Below are positions 49,163 to 58,575 of a stretch of 64,000 bases of DNA, piece after piece; positions within the stretch are counted from its first letter, which is position 1; every line of letters starts with the position of its first letter. A model generated the notes under the pieces. The model saw only the letters and a list, made by a program, of their open reading frames with translations, had not been told where the DNA came from and did not search any database. Source of the stretch: Pseudomonas karstica (GTDB lineage Bacteria; Pseudomonadota; Gammaproteobacteria; Pseudomonadales; Pseudomonadaceae); the NCBI RefSeq assembly GCF_009707515.1, contig NZ_WLYI01000023.1, positions 1 through 64,000 of the forward strand, written 5' to 3'. A program made the position numbers and the translations under genes.

Positions 49163-49178
49163 TGTAGTAATAACCACA
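49163..49178. promoter_or_regulatory. Candidate HexR operator in the zwf-hexR intergenic region
   Basis: TGTAGTAATAACCACA is an imperfect palindrome matching the TGTAGT-N4-ACTACA type of site described for Pseudomonas HexR (TTGT-N7/8-ACAA). It lies between the divergent zwf and hexR starts. HexR releases DNA when KDPG accumulates. Confidence 0.65.
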
Positions 49179-49307
49179 ACATTTTACCGAAATACGCATT
49201 CCGAGTGGTGGTGTTGAACTACCCTCAGTAGGATAGGCCACCGTAAAGGGCCACTCGTCGATTGGTAGACAGCCCTTATTTGCATCGTCGCCCGAAGGAA
49301 AGACTGA

Positions 49308-50177
49308 ATGGACCGCGTGCGAAATCTTCTGGAGCAGATCCAGAAACGCCTCGAAGAACTGAACAAGGCTGAACGAAAAGTCGCCGAGGTCATCCTGCTC
49401 AATCCACAGCAGGCTACCCGCTTCTCTATCGCCGCCCTCGCTCAAGCCGCTTCGGTGAGCGAACCCACGGTCAACCGCTTCTGCCGCTCGTTCGGCGTCA
49501 GTGGTTACCCTGAACTGAAATTGCAGCTGGCGCAAAGTTTGGCCAGCGGCGCGGCGTATGTCAGCCGTGCGGTGGAGGCCGATGATAACCCTGAAGCCTA
49601 CACCCAGAAGATCTTTGGCAGTGCCATTGCCTCCCTGGACAGCGCCTGCCAGGCCCTGGACCCGAACTTGATCAGCAAAGCCGTGGATCTGCTGATCCAG
49701 GCGCGGCAAATTCACTTCTTCGGCCTCGGGGCTTCGGCGCCGGTGGCCATGGATGCCCTGCACAAGTTTTTCCGCTTCAACCTTGCCGTCACGGCCCACG
49801 CCGATGTGCTGATGCAGCGGATGATTGCTTCGGTGGCGCATACCGGGGAGTTGTTCGTGATCATTTCCTACACCGGCCGTACCCGCGAGCTAGTGGAAGT
49901 GGCGCGTATTGCTCGGGAAAATGGTGCGTCGGTGCTGGGCGTAACCGCCGAGAACTCGCCACTGGCCAAGGCCAGTACGGTGAGCCTGAACATCCCGCTG
50001 CCGGAAGACACCGACATCTACATGCCGATGACCTCCCGGATCATTCAGTTGACGGTGCTGGATGTGCTGGCCACCGGCATGACCTTGCGTCGTGGCGTGG
50101 ATTTCCAACCGCATTTGCGCAAGATCAAAGAGAGTTTGAATGACAGCCGGTATCCGGTTGGGGATGAGTTCAACTAG
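49308..50177 (+). CDS. hexR: HexR, RpiR/MurR-family regulator of central sugar metabolism
   Basis: A 289-residue repressor. The N-terminal RpiR helix-turn-helix is MDRVRNLLEQIQKRLEELNKAERKVAEVILLNP...SVSEPTVNRFCRSFGVSGYPELK, and the C-terminal SIS domain (IHFFGLGASAPVAMDALHKFFRF ... FVIISYTGRTRELVEVARIARENGA) binds KDPG. It is divergent from zwf-pgl-eda, which it represses in P. putida, and next to the glucose uptake genes. Confidence 0.96.
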   Translation: MDRVRNLLEQIQKRLEELNKAERKVAEVILLNPQQATRFSIAALAQAASVSEPTVNRFCRSFGVSGYPELKLQLAQSLASGAAYVSRAVEADDNPEAYTQKIFGSAIASLDSACQALDPNLISKAVDLLIQARQIHFFGLGASAPVAMDALHKFFRFNLAVTAHADVLMQRMIASVAHTGELFVIISYTGRTRELVEVARIARENGASVLGVTAENSPLAKASTVSLNIPLPEDTDIYMPMTSRIIQLTVLDVLATGMTLRRGVDFQPHLRKIKESLNDSRYPVGDEFN

Positions 50178-50180
50178 GTT

Positions 50181-50253
50181 GTAGCCGCGTTGTAGCCTCG
50201 TTCCTCGACAGCGGCTACAACCATCGCAGCCTCGTGCCTCGACAGCGGCTACA
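50181..50253. repeat. GTAGCCGC-type palindrome with a duplicated right arm
   Basis: GTAGCCGC is followed by two copies of CTCGACAGCGGCTACA. It is the same sequence family as the array at 1-549, here as a single degenerate element between the convergent hexR and mutarotase genes. Confidence 0.7.
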
Positions 50254-50268
50254 GAAGATCAGCGGCAC

Positions 50269-51114
50269 TCAAGCCCCCGCCCGCGCCTGCAAACTCAAAT
50301 GTGCCCTCTCCCCCGGCGCCAGGCTGGCACCTGCCATCGCCGACTCGACACAGACAAATCCCGATGCCTCGTTAAAGCTCACGCCCAATAGTGGCCGGCT
50401 GCCCGGATGCCATACCACGGTGTTGGCACTGTCGCCGGTGTCGATGCACAGCTCTCGCTGCCAAGCGTGGTCCTTGAGCTGCAATTCGCCCTCGTGCTGA
50501 AACACTCGTTGGCAGCCGCCATCGACCCTCAGCTCACCTTCCTGCTGGCAGCTCTGGCGGCTCAACTGATCGTAACCCTGTGCCCCGTCCAGCCCAGACA
50601 GCGCTATCTCGCCGACATGACCGATACGCCAATAAGCGTGCAAAGCATGGCTCAGTTGGCAAGGCAATTCATCCTGGTGCTCAGTACCCAAGCGCAACTC
50701 CAGGCCCTCGCCCAAATGCGCATGCAAGTCCACTTGCCAGTCACACAGCTGCAACTGCCAATGCAAGCGCACGCCGTCATCATCGGTGCTGCTCTCCAGC
50801 AGTTTCCAATCGATCAGTCGCGCCCAACCATGAGATGGCCAGGCATTTTCACTGGGGTGGCGGCCATACCACGGCCAGCACACTGGCACGCCGCCACGGA
50901 TGGCACCTACTTGCGGCCACTTGGCTGCACACCATAACCAGGGTTTCTGGCCTTTGGGCTGGAAGTGCAACAATTGCGCACCCTGGCGACTGAACACCGC
51001 CTGGCACAGCGGATGATCGATCACCAACACGTCGCGCATCTGAAAGCGCTCCCAGGCAAATACCGGGCGCGGGCGCAGGGATTTGAAAAAGCGTTGCAAC
51101 GGATGCTCATGCAT
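50269..51114 (-). CDS. D-hexose-6-phosphate mutarotase
   Basis: A 281-residue member of the galactose mutarotase-like superfamily, YeaD type, which interconverts alpha and beta glucose 6-phosphate. VFSRQGAQLLHFQPKGQKPWLWCA, GVPVCWPWYGRHP and SHALHAYWRIGHV supply the family Arg/His, and a late Glu is in GVSFNEASGFVCVE. It is downstream of oprB on the same strand, the P. putida order. Confidence 0.9.
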   Translation of the reverse strand: MHEHPLQRFFKSLRPRPVFAWERFQMRDVLVIDHPLCQAVFSRQGAQLLHFQPKGQKPWLWCAAKWPQVGAIRGGVPVCWPWYGRHPSENAWPSHGWARLIDWKLLESSTDDDGVRLHWQLQLCDWQVDLHAHLGEGLELRLGTEHQDELPCQLSHALHAYWRIGHVGEIALSGLDGAQGYDQLSRQSCQQEGELRVDGGCQRVFQHEGELQLKDHAWQRELCIDTGDSANTVVWHPGSRPLLGVSFNEASGFVCVESAMAGASLAPGERAHLSLQARAGA

Positions 51115-51237
51115 GTGCCACGGTCCTGAAAATCAATGTAAGAGCTGGCTTGCCAGCGATGCAGGCAACTGGGTACTTCAAGCAAACCGGGGTGATGCTA
51201 TCGCAGCGGTACGGCGACGGTCATGCCTGCCCCACAC

Positions 51238-51267
51238 AAAAAAAAGCGGATAGCCAAGGCCATCCGC
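51238..51267 (-). terminator. Terminator after oprB
   Basis: GCGGAT-A-GCC / GGC-C-ATCCGC (51246-51267) is preceded by a run of As, which is a T-run on the reverse strand. It closes the oprB transcript before the mutarotase gene. Confidence 0.75.
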
Positions 51268-51305
51268 AAAATGCGCACAGAGGGAGGGAGCTTATCGCAA
51301 CAGCG

Positions 51306-52655
51306 TTAGAACACCGACTGAATTTTCAGGCCGGCGACCAAGGCGTTGTCGACTTGTTCCACGCCACCCGGATGGGTGATGTATTGCAGGTTCGGACGCA
51401 CGGTCAGCCAGTTGGTGACGTGGAAGCCGTAGTTGAGTTCGTAGTTGTACTCGGTGTCACGCAGCGGCGAGTACAGCGGGTTGTCGTAATCACCCACACC
51501 AATGACGGCGTTGGCCAACTGGGCGTTTTTCTTCACATCATCGTTGACATGGATACGCGAGAAGCCGATACCGATGTCATCCTTGGGACGTGCGTTGAAT
51601 GGCCCCTTGTACACAAACATCAGCGACTGATAGTTGTCGACGACGTTGGTGTCCTTGTCGTGGAAGGTGGCGTTGGCTGCGATGTTCAGGCCGCGGGAAG
51701 CATCGCCGTTGTGGCTGGTGAGTTGCTGCTGAGCCACGAACCAGTAGCCGCTCTTGCTATCGTGGGAGCGATAGTCGGCGCCGGTGGTTGCTGCATCACC
51801 ACCATTGACGTCCTCACGGACGTCATCGGCGTTGGCGGTACTTTTGTAGTAACCCACACGGTACTCGCCCGGCAGGTTGTTGACCTTCGGCGACCAGACC
51901 AGTTCGACCGGGATGACGGTACCCTTGGTCCCGCTGCCGCTGAGCTTGAAGCCATTGCCGTGCTCGGTCTGCGACGGGTTCTGGTTGTACGCGCCGATCT
52001 GCGCATACAACTCAGGGTTGATGTGGTATTTCACGCGCAACGCGGCCTGGCTGACTGGCCAGTTGTACCAGATGTTGGTGGCCCAGTTACCCACTTGGGA
52101 ACCGCAGAACGCCAGGTTCTGGAACTCACATGGGAAGGTGTTGAAGTCTTCGCCTTCGCCGAAGTAACCGGCCTTGACGTCCAGCTTGCCGTCGAGGAAC
52201 TGGTGCTGAATCCACAATTGGGTCAGACGCACCATGTGGCCACGGCCCCAGACTTCCTGGGAGGAGCTCAGGGTGCCGGCACGCGGATCGCCAACGCGGT
52301 CGTTGGAGATGTTGTGGCCGTTACGATTGGTGAGCTGGATCTTGGCCTGGGTGTTATCCCAACCCCAGAGTTTTTGCAGGTCCAGGGCCACGCCGAGACC
52401 AAACTGGTCAGCGTAACGACCGGTCTTGTCGTCGTTGTAGCCGCCGTGCAGATTGGCGCCCATTTCACCGACGTAATCCGCCTTGATGTCGATACCTTGC
52501 TCGATCAGCTTGGTCCGCTCACCGCCCCAATCGCCAGTCATCCATTTGGAATCGGCGCTGAAGGCCTCGTCCGCCATCGCATTGGCGGACAAGACCAGTG
52601 CTGCCACCGCTGAAAGCTGGCAGATCAACCGGGTGTTGTTGTGTTGCTTTTTCAT
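51306..52655 (-). CDS. oprB: Carbohydrate-selective outer-membrane porin OprB
   Basis: A 449-residue porin admitting glucose and related sugars. The signal peptide is MKKQHNNTRLICQLSAVAALVLSANAMA; the mature start DEAFSADSKWMTGDWGGERTKLIEQGIDI is the OprB hallmark. The barrel ends with the usual C-terminal aromatic (KIQSVF). It follows gtsD, separated by a REP hairpin, in the glucose uptake operon. Confidence 0.96.
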   Translation of the reverse strand: MKKQHNNTRLICQLSAVAALVLSANAMADEAFSADSKWMTGDWGGERTKLIEQGIDIKADYVGEMGANLHGGYNDDKTGRYADQFGLGVALDLQKLWGWDNTQAKIQLTNRNGHNISNDRVGDPRAGTLSSSQEVWGRGHMVRLTQLWIQHQFLDGKLDVKAGYFGEGEDFNTFPCEFQNLAFCGSQVGNWATNIWYNWPVSQAALRVKYHINPELYAQIGAYNQNPSQTEHGNGFKLSGSGTKGTVIPVELVWSPKVNNLPGEYRVGYYKSTANADDVREDVNGGDAATTGADYRSHDSKSGYWFVAQQQLTSHNGDASRGLNIAANATFHDKDTNVVDNYQSLMFVYKGPFNARPKDDIGIGFSRIHVNDDVKKNAQLANAVIGVGDYDNPLYSPLRDTEYNYELNYGFHVTNWLTVRPNLQYITHPGGVEQVDNALVAGLKIQSVF

Positions 52656-52750
52656 CCGTACATCCTCGTCTTTATTGTTATTAAACTGTTTTTATCTAAC
52701 GCGGGTTACATTTTTTACCTGAAACAACAACTTAAGTCGCATGCATTGCC

Positions 52751-52782
52751 TGTAGGAGCGAGGCGGACGCCTCGCTCCTACA
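52751..52782. repeat. Perfect hairpin between gtsD and oprB
   Basis: TGTAGGAGCGAGGC and its exact complement GCCTCGCTCCTACA flank GGAC, a 14-bp stem. It has no T-run. It sits between gtsD and oprB, where it could protect or attenuate the mRNA. The sequence is related to the GTAGGAGCGAGC REPs. Confidence 0.8.
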
Positions 52783-52796
52783 ATACAAATAAATCT

Positions 52797-53957
52797 TCAG
52801 CGCCCCTTGAACCGGGCCACGTTGTCGACACGATCCTTGGCCGACAATGCTGCAGCTGTGCCCAGGCGCTCACCGGTCTTGGCGTCGAACAGTAACACCT
52901 TGGTGGGGTCGAACTGCAAGGTCAGGGTCTCCCCCACCTGCGGTGCCACATCGGGGGCCAGGCGGCAACAGACCTTACTGTCGTTGAGTGTGACAAAGAC
53001 CAGCGTGTCGGGACCGGTCGGCTCGGTCACCTGGACCTCGGCACGAATGGTCGGCATGTCGCTCACCTCACCGGACGCCAATACGATCTGCTCCGGGCGC
53101 AGGCCAAGAATGACCTCGCGGTCTTCAAGACCGGCCTCGTCCATGCTCATTGGCAACTCACAACGCGCCTGGCCGCTGTCCAGCAAGGCCAGTAGACGAC
53201 CGTCCTTGCGTTGCAGGCGCAAGGGAATGAAGTTCATCGGCGGCGAGCCAATAAAGCTGGCGACGAACAGGTTGGCCGGATCGTTGTAGATCTGCTTCGG
53301 CGTACCGAACTGCTGAATGATCCCGTCCTTCATCACCGCCACTTTATCCCCCAGGGTCATGGCTTCGATCTGATCGTGCGTCACATAGACCGTCGTGGTT
53401 TTCAGGCGCTGGTGCATCAGTTTCATTTCGGTGCGCATCTCGACCCGCAGCTTGGCGTCGAGGTTGGACAGCGGTTCGTCGAACAGGTAGATCTTCGGCC
53501 GACGCGCCAGCGCACGCCCCATCGCCACCCGCTGCTGCTGGCCGCCCGAGAGCTGGCCCGGCTTGCGATTGAGCAAGTGCTCGATCTGCAGCAACTTGGC
53601 GACCCGCTCCACTTCCTCGTCGATGGCCGACTGGCTCATCTTGCGGATTTTCAGACCGAACTCAATGTTCTCGCGCACGCTCATGGTCGGGTACAGCGCG
53701 TAGGACTGGAACACCATCGCGATGTCGCGATCCTTGGGACTCATGCCACTGACATCCTGGTCACCGATCATGATCGCACCGCCGGTGATGGTCTCAAGGC
53801 CGGCGATACAGTTCATCAAGGTCGACTTGCCACATCCCGAAGGCCCTACCAGGATCAGGAACTCCCCCTCCTTGATCGACAGTTCAATGTTCTTCAAGGT
53901 GTCCGGCAAGCCGGCGCCATAAGTCTTGTTTACATTGCGAAGTTCGAGCGTTGCCAT
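52797..53957 (-). CDS. gtsD: Glucose ABC importer ATPase GtsD
   Basis: A 386-residue MalK/UgpC-type ATPase. Walker A is GPSGCGKST, the signature LSGGQQQR, Walker B KIYLFDEPLSNLD, and the C-terminal TOBE/OB region continues from about residue 240. The start at MATLELRNVNKTYGAGLPD was chosen; the longer frame runs antisense to the permease. It energises uptake with GtsB and GtsC and is two bases after gtsC. Confidence 0.95.
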   Translation of the reverse strand: MATLELRNVNKTYGAGLPDTLKNIELSIKEGEFLILVGPSGCGKSTLMNCIAGLETITGGAIMIGDQDVSGMSPKDRDIAMVFQSYALYPTMSVRENIEFGLKIRKMSQSAIDEEVERVAKLLQIEHLLNRKPGQLSGGQQQRVAMGRALARRPKIYLFDEPLSNLDAKLRVEMRTEMKLMHQRLKTTTVYVTHDQIEAMTLGDKVAVMKDGIIQQFGTPKQIYNDPANLFVASFIGSPPMNFIPLRLQRKDGRLLALLDSGQARCELPMSMDEAGLEDREVILGLRPEQIVLASGEVSDMPTIRAEVQVTEPTGPDTLVFVTLNDSKVCCRLAPDVAPQVGETLTLQFDPTKVLLFDAKTGERLGTAAALSAKDRVDNVARFKGR

Positions 53958-53959
53958 GA

Positions 53960-54805
53960 TTACCCCTTGACTGCGCCGGCCGTCAGCCCGCGCACGAAAT
54001 ACTTGCCTGCGATCACATAGACCAACAGGGTCGGCAGCCCGGCGATCATCGCCGCCGCCATATCCACGTTGTATTCCTTGGCCCCGGTGCTGGTGTTGAC
54101 CAGGTTGTTCAATGCCACCGTAATGGGCTGGGAATCGCCACTGGAGAACACCACGCCGAACAGGAAGTCGTTCCAGATCTGTGTGAACTGCCAGATCAGG
54201 CACACCATGATGATCGGGGTCGACATCGGCAAAATGATCCGCCGGAAGATAGTGAAGAACCCCGCACCATCAAGGCGCGCCGCTTTTACCAGCGCATCGG
54301 GAATGCTGACGTAGTAGTTACGGAAGAACAGCGTGGTGAACGCCAGTCCGTAAACCACATGGATGAACACCAGGCCAGTGGTGGTGCTGGCCAGGCCCAT
54401 TTTGCCCAGGGTGAACGAGGCCGGCAGAAGGACAGTCTGGAACGGCAGGAAGCAGCCGAACAGCAACAGGCCGAAGAACAGCTGCGAACCTCGAAAGCGC
54501 CACATCGACAGCACGTAGCCGTTGAGCGCGCCGATAGCGGTGGAGATCAGTACCGCCGGGACGGTGATCTTGATCGAGTTCCAGAAATAGCCGTCGACCG
54601 TGGCCCAAGCTTTGACCCAGCCGATACCGGTGACCACCGTAGGCCAGCTCAGCAGGTTGCCGGTATTGATGTCTTCCGGGGTCTTGAAGCTGGTCAACAG
54701 CATGACCACCAACGGCACCAGATACAGCAGCACGGCAAGGATCAGCACCGCGTAGATCGCGATGCGACTCAGGCTGATGGAAGGTTTGGAGGCGAGACTA
54801 GTCAT
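53960..54805 (-). CDS. gtsC: Glucose ABC importer permease GtsC
   Basis: A 281-residue MalG-type permease with six hydrophobic segments. The EAA loop is YYVSIPDALVKAARLDGAGFFTIFRRIILPMSTP, which docks on the ATPase. It overlaps gtsB by eight bases and precedes gtsD directly. Confidence 0.94.
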   Translation of the reverse strand: MTSLASKPSISLSRIAIYAVLILAVLLYLVPLVVMLLTSFKTPEDINTGNLLSWPTVVTGIGWVKAWATVDGYFWNSIKITVPAVLISTAIGALNGYVLSMWRFRGSQLFFGLLLFGCFLPFQTVLLPASFTLGKMGLASTTTGLVFIHVVYGLAFTTLFFRNYYVSIPDALVKAARLDGAGFFTIFRRIILPMSTPIIMVCLIWQFTQIWNDFLFGVVFSSGDSQPITVALNNLVNTSTGAKEYNVDMAAAMIAGLPTLLVYVIAGKYFVRGLTAGAVKG

Positions 54806-55706
54806 GACGCTTGGTCCTCAGCTCGGAGTACAGGTAAGGCACAATGATCGCGAGGATCGCACCCAGCATCAGAATCGCACTGGCCGAGCCCATGCCCATC
54901 TGGCCACGACTGAAGGTGAAGGAGTACATGAACATCGCTGGCAGGTCGGACGAGTAGCCCGGGCCACCGGCGGTCATCGCCGCCACCAGGTCGAAACTCT
55001 TGATCGCGATGTGCGCCAGGATCATCACGGCGCTGAAGAACACCGGGCGCAGGCTTGGCAGCACCACGCTCCAGTAGATACGCGGCATGCTCGCACCGTC
55101 GATCTGGGCGGCACGAATAATCGATTGATCAACGCCACGCAGGCCGGCAAGAAACATCGCCATGATAAAGCCCGAAGCTTGCCATACCGCCGCAATCACC
55201 AGGCAATACACCACGCGGTCAGGGTCTATCAGCCAGTCCAGGCGAAAGCCTTCCCAGCCCCAGTCACGCAGCAATTTATCCAGGCCCATGCCTGGATTGA
55301 GCAACCATTTCCAGGCAGTACCGGTGACGATCATCGAGAGCGCCATCGGGTACAGGTAAATGGTACGAATAAAGCCTTCGCGACGGATGCGCTGGTCGAG
55401 GAATACCGCCAGCAATACACCGATCACCAGGGTGATGCCAATGAACATGCCGCCGAAAACCGCCAGGTTCTTGCTCGCGACCCACCAGCGATCGTTCTCG
55501 AGCAACCGTGCGTATTGCGCAAGGCCCGCCCATTTGTAGGAGGGCAAAAAAGTCGAGGTAGTAAACGACAGAACGAACGTCCACAGGATATAGCCATAGA
55601 AGCCCACCAGGACGATGAACATGCTGGGCGCCAGCACCAGTTTGGGTAGCCAGCGCTGCAGTGCATCGAACGGCGAGGCTTTGCTGAACACAGCAACAGA
55701 ACTCAT
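54798..55706 (-). CDS. gtsB: Glucose ABC importer permease GtsB
   Basis: A 302-residue MalF-type permease with about six hydrophobic segments. The EAA loop is LRGVDQSIIRAAQIDGASMPRIYWSVVLPSLRPV. It pairs with GtsC, which overlaps its end. A 12-bp hairpin lies between it and gtsA. Confidence 0.94.
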   Translation of the reverse strand: MSSVAVFSKASPFDALQRWLPKLVLAPSMFIVLVGFYGYILWTFVLSFTTSTFLPSYKWAGLAQYARLLENDRWWVASKNLAVFGGMFIGITLVIGVLLAVFLDQRIRREGFIRTIYLYPMALSMIVTGTAWKWLLNPGMGLDKLLRDWGWEGFRLDWLIDPDRVVYCLVIAAVWQASGFIMAMFLAGLRGVDQSIIRAAQIDGASMPRIYWSVVLPSLRPVFFSAVMILAHIAIKSFDLVAAMTAGGPGYSSDLPAMFMYSFTFSRGQMGMGSASAILMLGAILAIIVPYLYSELRTKRHD

Positions 55707-55745
55707 GGGGAAATCCAGTACAGGAAAATAAGACTACAGGGCACG

Positions 55746-55773
55746 CCTTATGGGAGCAGTCGCTCCCATAAGG
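55746..55773. repeat. Perfect intercistronic hairpin between gtsA and gtsB
   Basis: CCTTATGGGAGC (55746-55757) and GCTCCCATAAGG (55762-55773) flank AGTC. It has no T-run and lies 17 bases after the gtsA stop. It likely stabilises gtsA mRNA so the binding protein exceeds the permeases. Confidence 0.8.
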
Positions 55774-55790
55774 GCCCGCGATGCCAAGCG

Positions 55791-57077
55791 TTACTTGGCA
55801 GACTTGATCGCTGCGCCAAGTTGCTTGGCGGTGTCAGCAGGATCGGCTTTCGGGTCGTTGATGAAGTTGGTCACGACATCAAAGAATGCACCCTGTACCG
55901 CCAGCGTGGTCGCCATGTTGTGCGCCATGCTCGGTTGCAGGCCACCGGTCTTGGCATCCGTCAGGAAATCCTTGGCGGCGGTCTGGGCGCAGGAGTCGAA
56001 ACCGTACTTGCCCATGTCGTTCAGCATGTCATTGCGAACCGGGATCGAACCTTTGTTGATGCTGAAGACCTTCTGGAAGTTCTCACCCAAAACGACTTTG
56101 GCAATGTCTTGCTGACCGGCCGAAGTGCCTTTGTCTTTCTGCTTGAACACTGCCAGGGAGTCGATGTTGTAGGTGAAGGCTTTGTCGGTACCCGGGAAGG
56201 CTACGCACTCGTAGTCCTTGCCTGCGACTTTCTTGGCGGCTGTCCACTCGCTCTTGGCCCAGTCACCCATGATTTGCATGCCGGCCTTGCCGTTGATGAC
56301 CTTGGCCGCTTCCAGGTTCCAGTCCTGGCCCTTGCCGTCAACATCCATATAGGTCGCGACTTTCTTCAGTTCGGTCAGCGCCTTGACCATTTCAGGACCG
56401 GTCAGGGTAGCGTTGTCCAGGTCCACCAAGGCCTTCTTGTAGCCATCGACTCCCATGACAGAGAGCACGACGGCTTCGAAAACGGTGCTGTCCTGCCAAG
56501 GCTGTCCACCGTGGGCGAGTGCAATGAAGCCCGCGGCCTTGAGCTTGTCGCCGGCTGCGTAGAATTCCTGGAGGGTGGTTGGGTTCTTGGTGATACCGGC
56601 TTTCTTGAAGACTTCCGGGTTGATCCACAACCAGTTGACGCGGTGGATGTTCACCGGCACGGCCACGTAGTCACCTTCGTACTTGACGGTGTCGGAGACC
56701 TTCTTGTCGAGCAGACTGTCCCACTTTTCTTGCTTGGCAACGTCCTTCAAGACATCGGTATCGAGCAGCCCGGTCGACGCCCACTCCTGGATGTCCGGGC
56801 CTTTGATTTGGGCAACACCTGGCGGGTTGCCGGCAACCGCACGGCTTTTCAGCACAGTCATGGCAGTGGAACCACCGCCACCGGCAACAGCACCGTCTTT
56901 CCAGGTGAAACCGTCTTTTTCAACTTGGGCCTTCAGGACATCTACGGCCGCCTTCTCACCACCCGAGGTCCACCAATGCACAACTTCAACCGTCCCTTTC
57001 GAGTCGGCGGCAAACGCACTGAGGGGAAACAACGAGGCAATGGAAATAGCTACGGCGAGGCGATTAATCGCATTCAT
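55791..57077 (-). CDS. gtsA: Glucose-binding periplasmic protein GtsA
   Basis: A 428-residue family 1 solute-binding protein. The signal peptide is MNAINRLAVAISIASLFPLSAFA, and the mature start TVEVVHWWTSGGEKAAVDVLKAQVEKDG is that of Pseudomonas glucose/mannose-binding proteins. It carries glucose to GtsBC. It is the first gts gene and follows the AGE isomerase gene by 104 bases, which may hold its promoter. Confidence 0.95.
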   Translation of the reverse strand: MNAINRLAVAISIASLFPLSAFAADSKGTVEVVHWWTSGGEKAAVDVLKAQVEKDGFTWKDGAVAGGGGSTAMTVLKSRAVAGNPPGVAQIKGPDIQEWASTGLLDTDVLKDVAKQEKWDSLLDKKVSDTVKYEGDYVAVPVNIHRVNWLWINPEVFKKAGITKNPTTLQEFYAAGDKLKAAGFIALAHGGQPWQDSTVFEAVVLSVMGVDGYKKALVDLDNATLTGPEMVKALTELKKVATYMDVDGKGQDWNLEAAKVINGKAGMQIMGDWAKSEWTAAKKVAGKDYECVAFPGTDKAFTYNIDSLAVFKQKDKGTSAGQQDIAKVVLGENFQKVFSINKGSIPVRNDMLNDMGKYGFDSCAQTAAKDFLTDAKTGGLQPSMAHNMATTLAVQGAFFDVVTNFINDPKADPADTAKQLGAAIKSAK

Positions 57078-57181
57078 CTGAATACCTTTTCTTGTTGTTA
57101 TGCATGCAAGTCTAGAGCTTGCGCTGCACGGAGTTTAAACAGGGATTTTTGAGGTGCAGGTAACAAAGGGACGTACAAATG

Positions 57182-58441
57182 TCACCAGGTGGTTACATAG
57201 CGCCCCGCGCCCAAGGCGCTGGCCATGCTGGGGGATAAAGGCAGGCCAGGCAGCAGCACCGCTTGCCAGGCATGGTACAGGTCCGGTTTGCCCTTCCATA
57301 TTCTGTTGCCGGGCTGGTTGCTCGGGCTCAGTTCGTGATGCCAACTGCCCTGGCCGCGGTCGATGAAATGGGTCTCGCAAAACTCCCAGAAACGCCTGTA
57401 CCAGACCTCAAAATGCCATTCACCACTGCGTTTAAGCAGAGCCTGGGCCGCCGCACTGGCTTCGGCGTGCGTCCAGTGCAGGCGCTCGCGAACCACCGGG
57501 CGCTGGTTCCAGTCGAGGGTATAGACAAGGCCGGGAGCGCCATCTACCGCCCAGCCATAATCGCAGGCGCTGGCAAATAGCCCCTTGGCGTCGGTCACCA
57601 GCCACTGGGGCGTCACAAGGCCAGCTTGCTCGCGCGCAGCTTCAAGGTGCAGCACCAGCCGGGCCCATTCGAAGCCATGGCCGGGGGTAATGCCATAAGG
57701 ACGAAAGCCGTCGGCCGGGTTGTCCTCGTTGTATTCGCGCAAGGGTTGCCAGTTGCGGTCGAAGTGTTCGATCACCATGAATTGGTTATCGGCGGCGTGG
57801 GTGTGGATCACGCGCTCAACGATACGCAGCGCACGATCGAGCCAGCGAGTGTCGCCGGTGACATCCGCCAGGGCGAGGAAAGCCTCGGTGGCGTGCATGT
57901 TGCTGTTGGCGCCACGATAAGCCTCTACGCCGGTCCAATCCTGGGCAAAAGATTCGAGCATCGCGCCCTCCTCTTCATTCCAGAAATACTGGTCGATGAT
58001 ATGGATGGCGTCATTCAACAGGGTTTGCGCACCCGGAGCGCCCGCCACTACCGCCGAACTGGCGGCCAGGGCCACAAAAGCGTGAAGGTAGGCCGCCTTG
58101 CCAGTGTTGCCATCACAAGCATCAGGGGCCGCGAACCAACCGCCGTGGCGAGCATCCCGCAGCGCACCGCAGAGGGCCGCTACGCCATGTTCTACCAGGT
58201 CGGCATAGCCCGGCAGGCCCTGGGCGTGGGCCATGGCGAAGCTGTGGGTCATGCGGGCAGTGTTCATGGTTTCGGCGATGGCAGTGGCGGGCAGGCGACC
58301 CTGCTCATCCAAATTGCCAAAACCGTCAGGGAGCTTCGAAGCCTTGGCGAACGACAGCAGGCGCTGGCCTTCGGTGGCCAGCCAAGTGTGATGGGCAGGT
58401 GCGTTCAGCCAACTGCTGGAAGGCAGCGGTTGCGTGGTCAT
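57182..58441 (-). CDS. AGE-family sugar isomerase (mannose isomerase-like)
   Basis: A 419-residue (alpha/alpha)6-barrel protein of the N-acylglucosamine 2-epimerase family. RMTHSFAMAHAQG, NSNMHATEAFLALADVTGD, GHGFEWARLVLHLEA and GSWHHELSPSNQ carry the Arg and His residues of mannose/aldose isomerases of this family. It would convert mannose to fructose in the cytoplasm. It lies upstream of gtsA on the same strand, which fits shared uptake of glucose and mannose. Confidence 0.87.
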   Translation of the reverse strand: MTTQPLPSSSWLNAPAHHTWLATEGQRLLSFAKASKLPDGFGNLDEQGRLPATAIAETMNTARMTHSFAMAHAQGLPGYADLVEHGVAALCGALRDARHGGWFAAPDACDGNTGKAAYLHAFVALAASSAVVAGAPGAQTLLNDAIHIIDQYFWNEEEGAMLESFAQDWTGVEAYRGANSNMHATEAFLALADVTGDTRWLDRALRIVERVIHTHAADNQFMVIEHFDRNWQPLREYNEDNPADGFRPYGITPGHGFEWARLVLHLEAAREQAGLVTPQWLVTDAKGLFASACDYGWAVDGAPGLVYTLDWNQRPVVRERLHWTHAEASAAAQALLKRSGEWHFEVWYRRFWEFCETHFIDRGQGSWHHELSPSNQPGNRIWKGKPDLYHAWQAVLLPGLPLSPSMASALGAGRYVTTW

Positions 58442-58575
58442 GGTGAGCCCTATTTGTTTTTATGGGATGACAGGAGTCTAAACAAGGGCTGCACGAGGGC
58501 AAGTAACGAAGGAGATGGGAAATGTCACCAGATGGTGACATTGGAGGTATCTGCAGGAGCGCGCGTGCTCCTGCC

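Noticed and set aside
51150..52613. Forward-strand 487-codon open frame
   Set aside because: It is fully antisense to oprB, which has a signal peptide and clear porin features.
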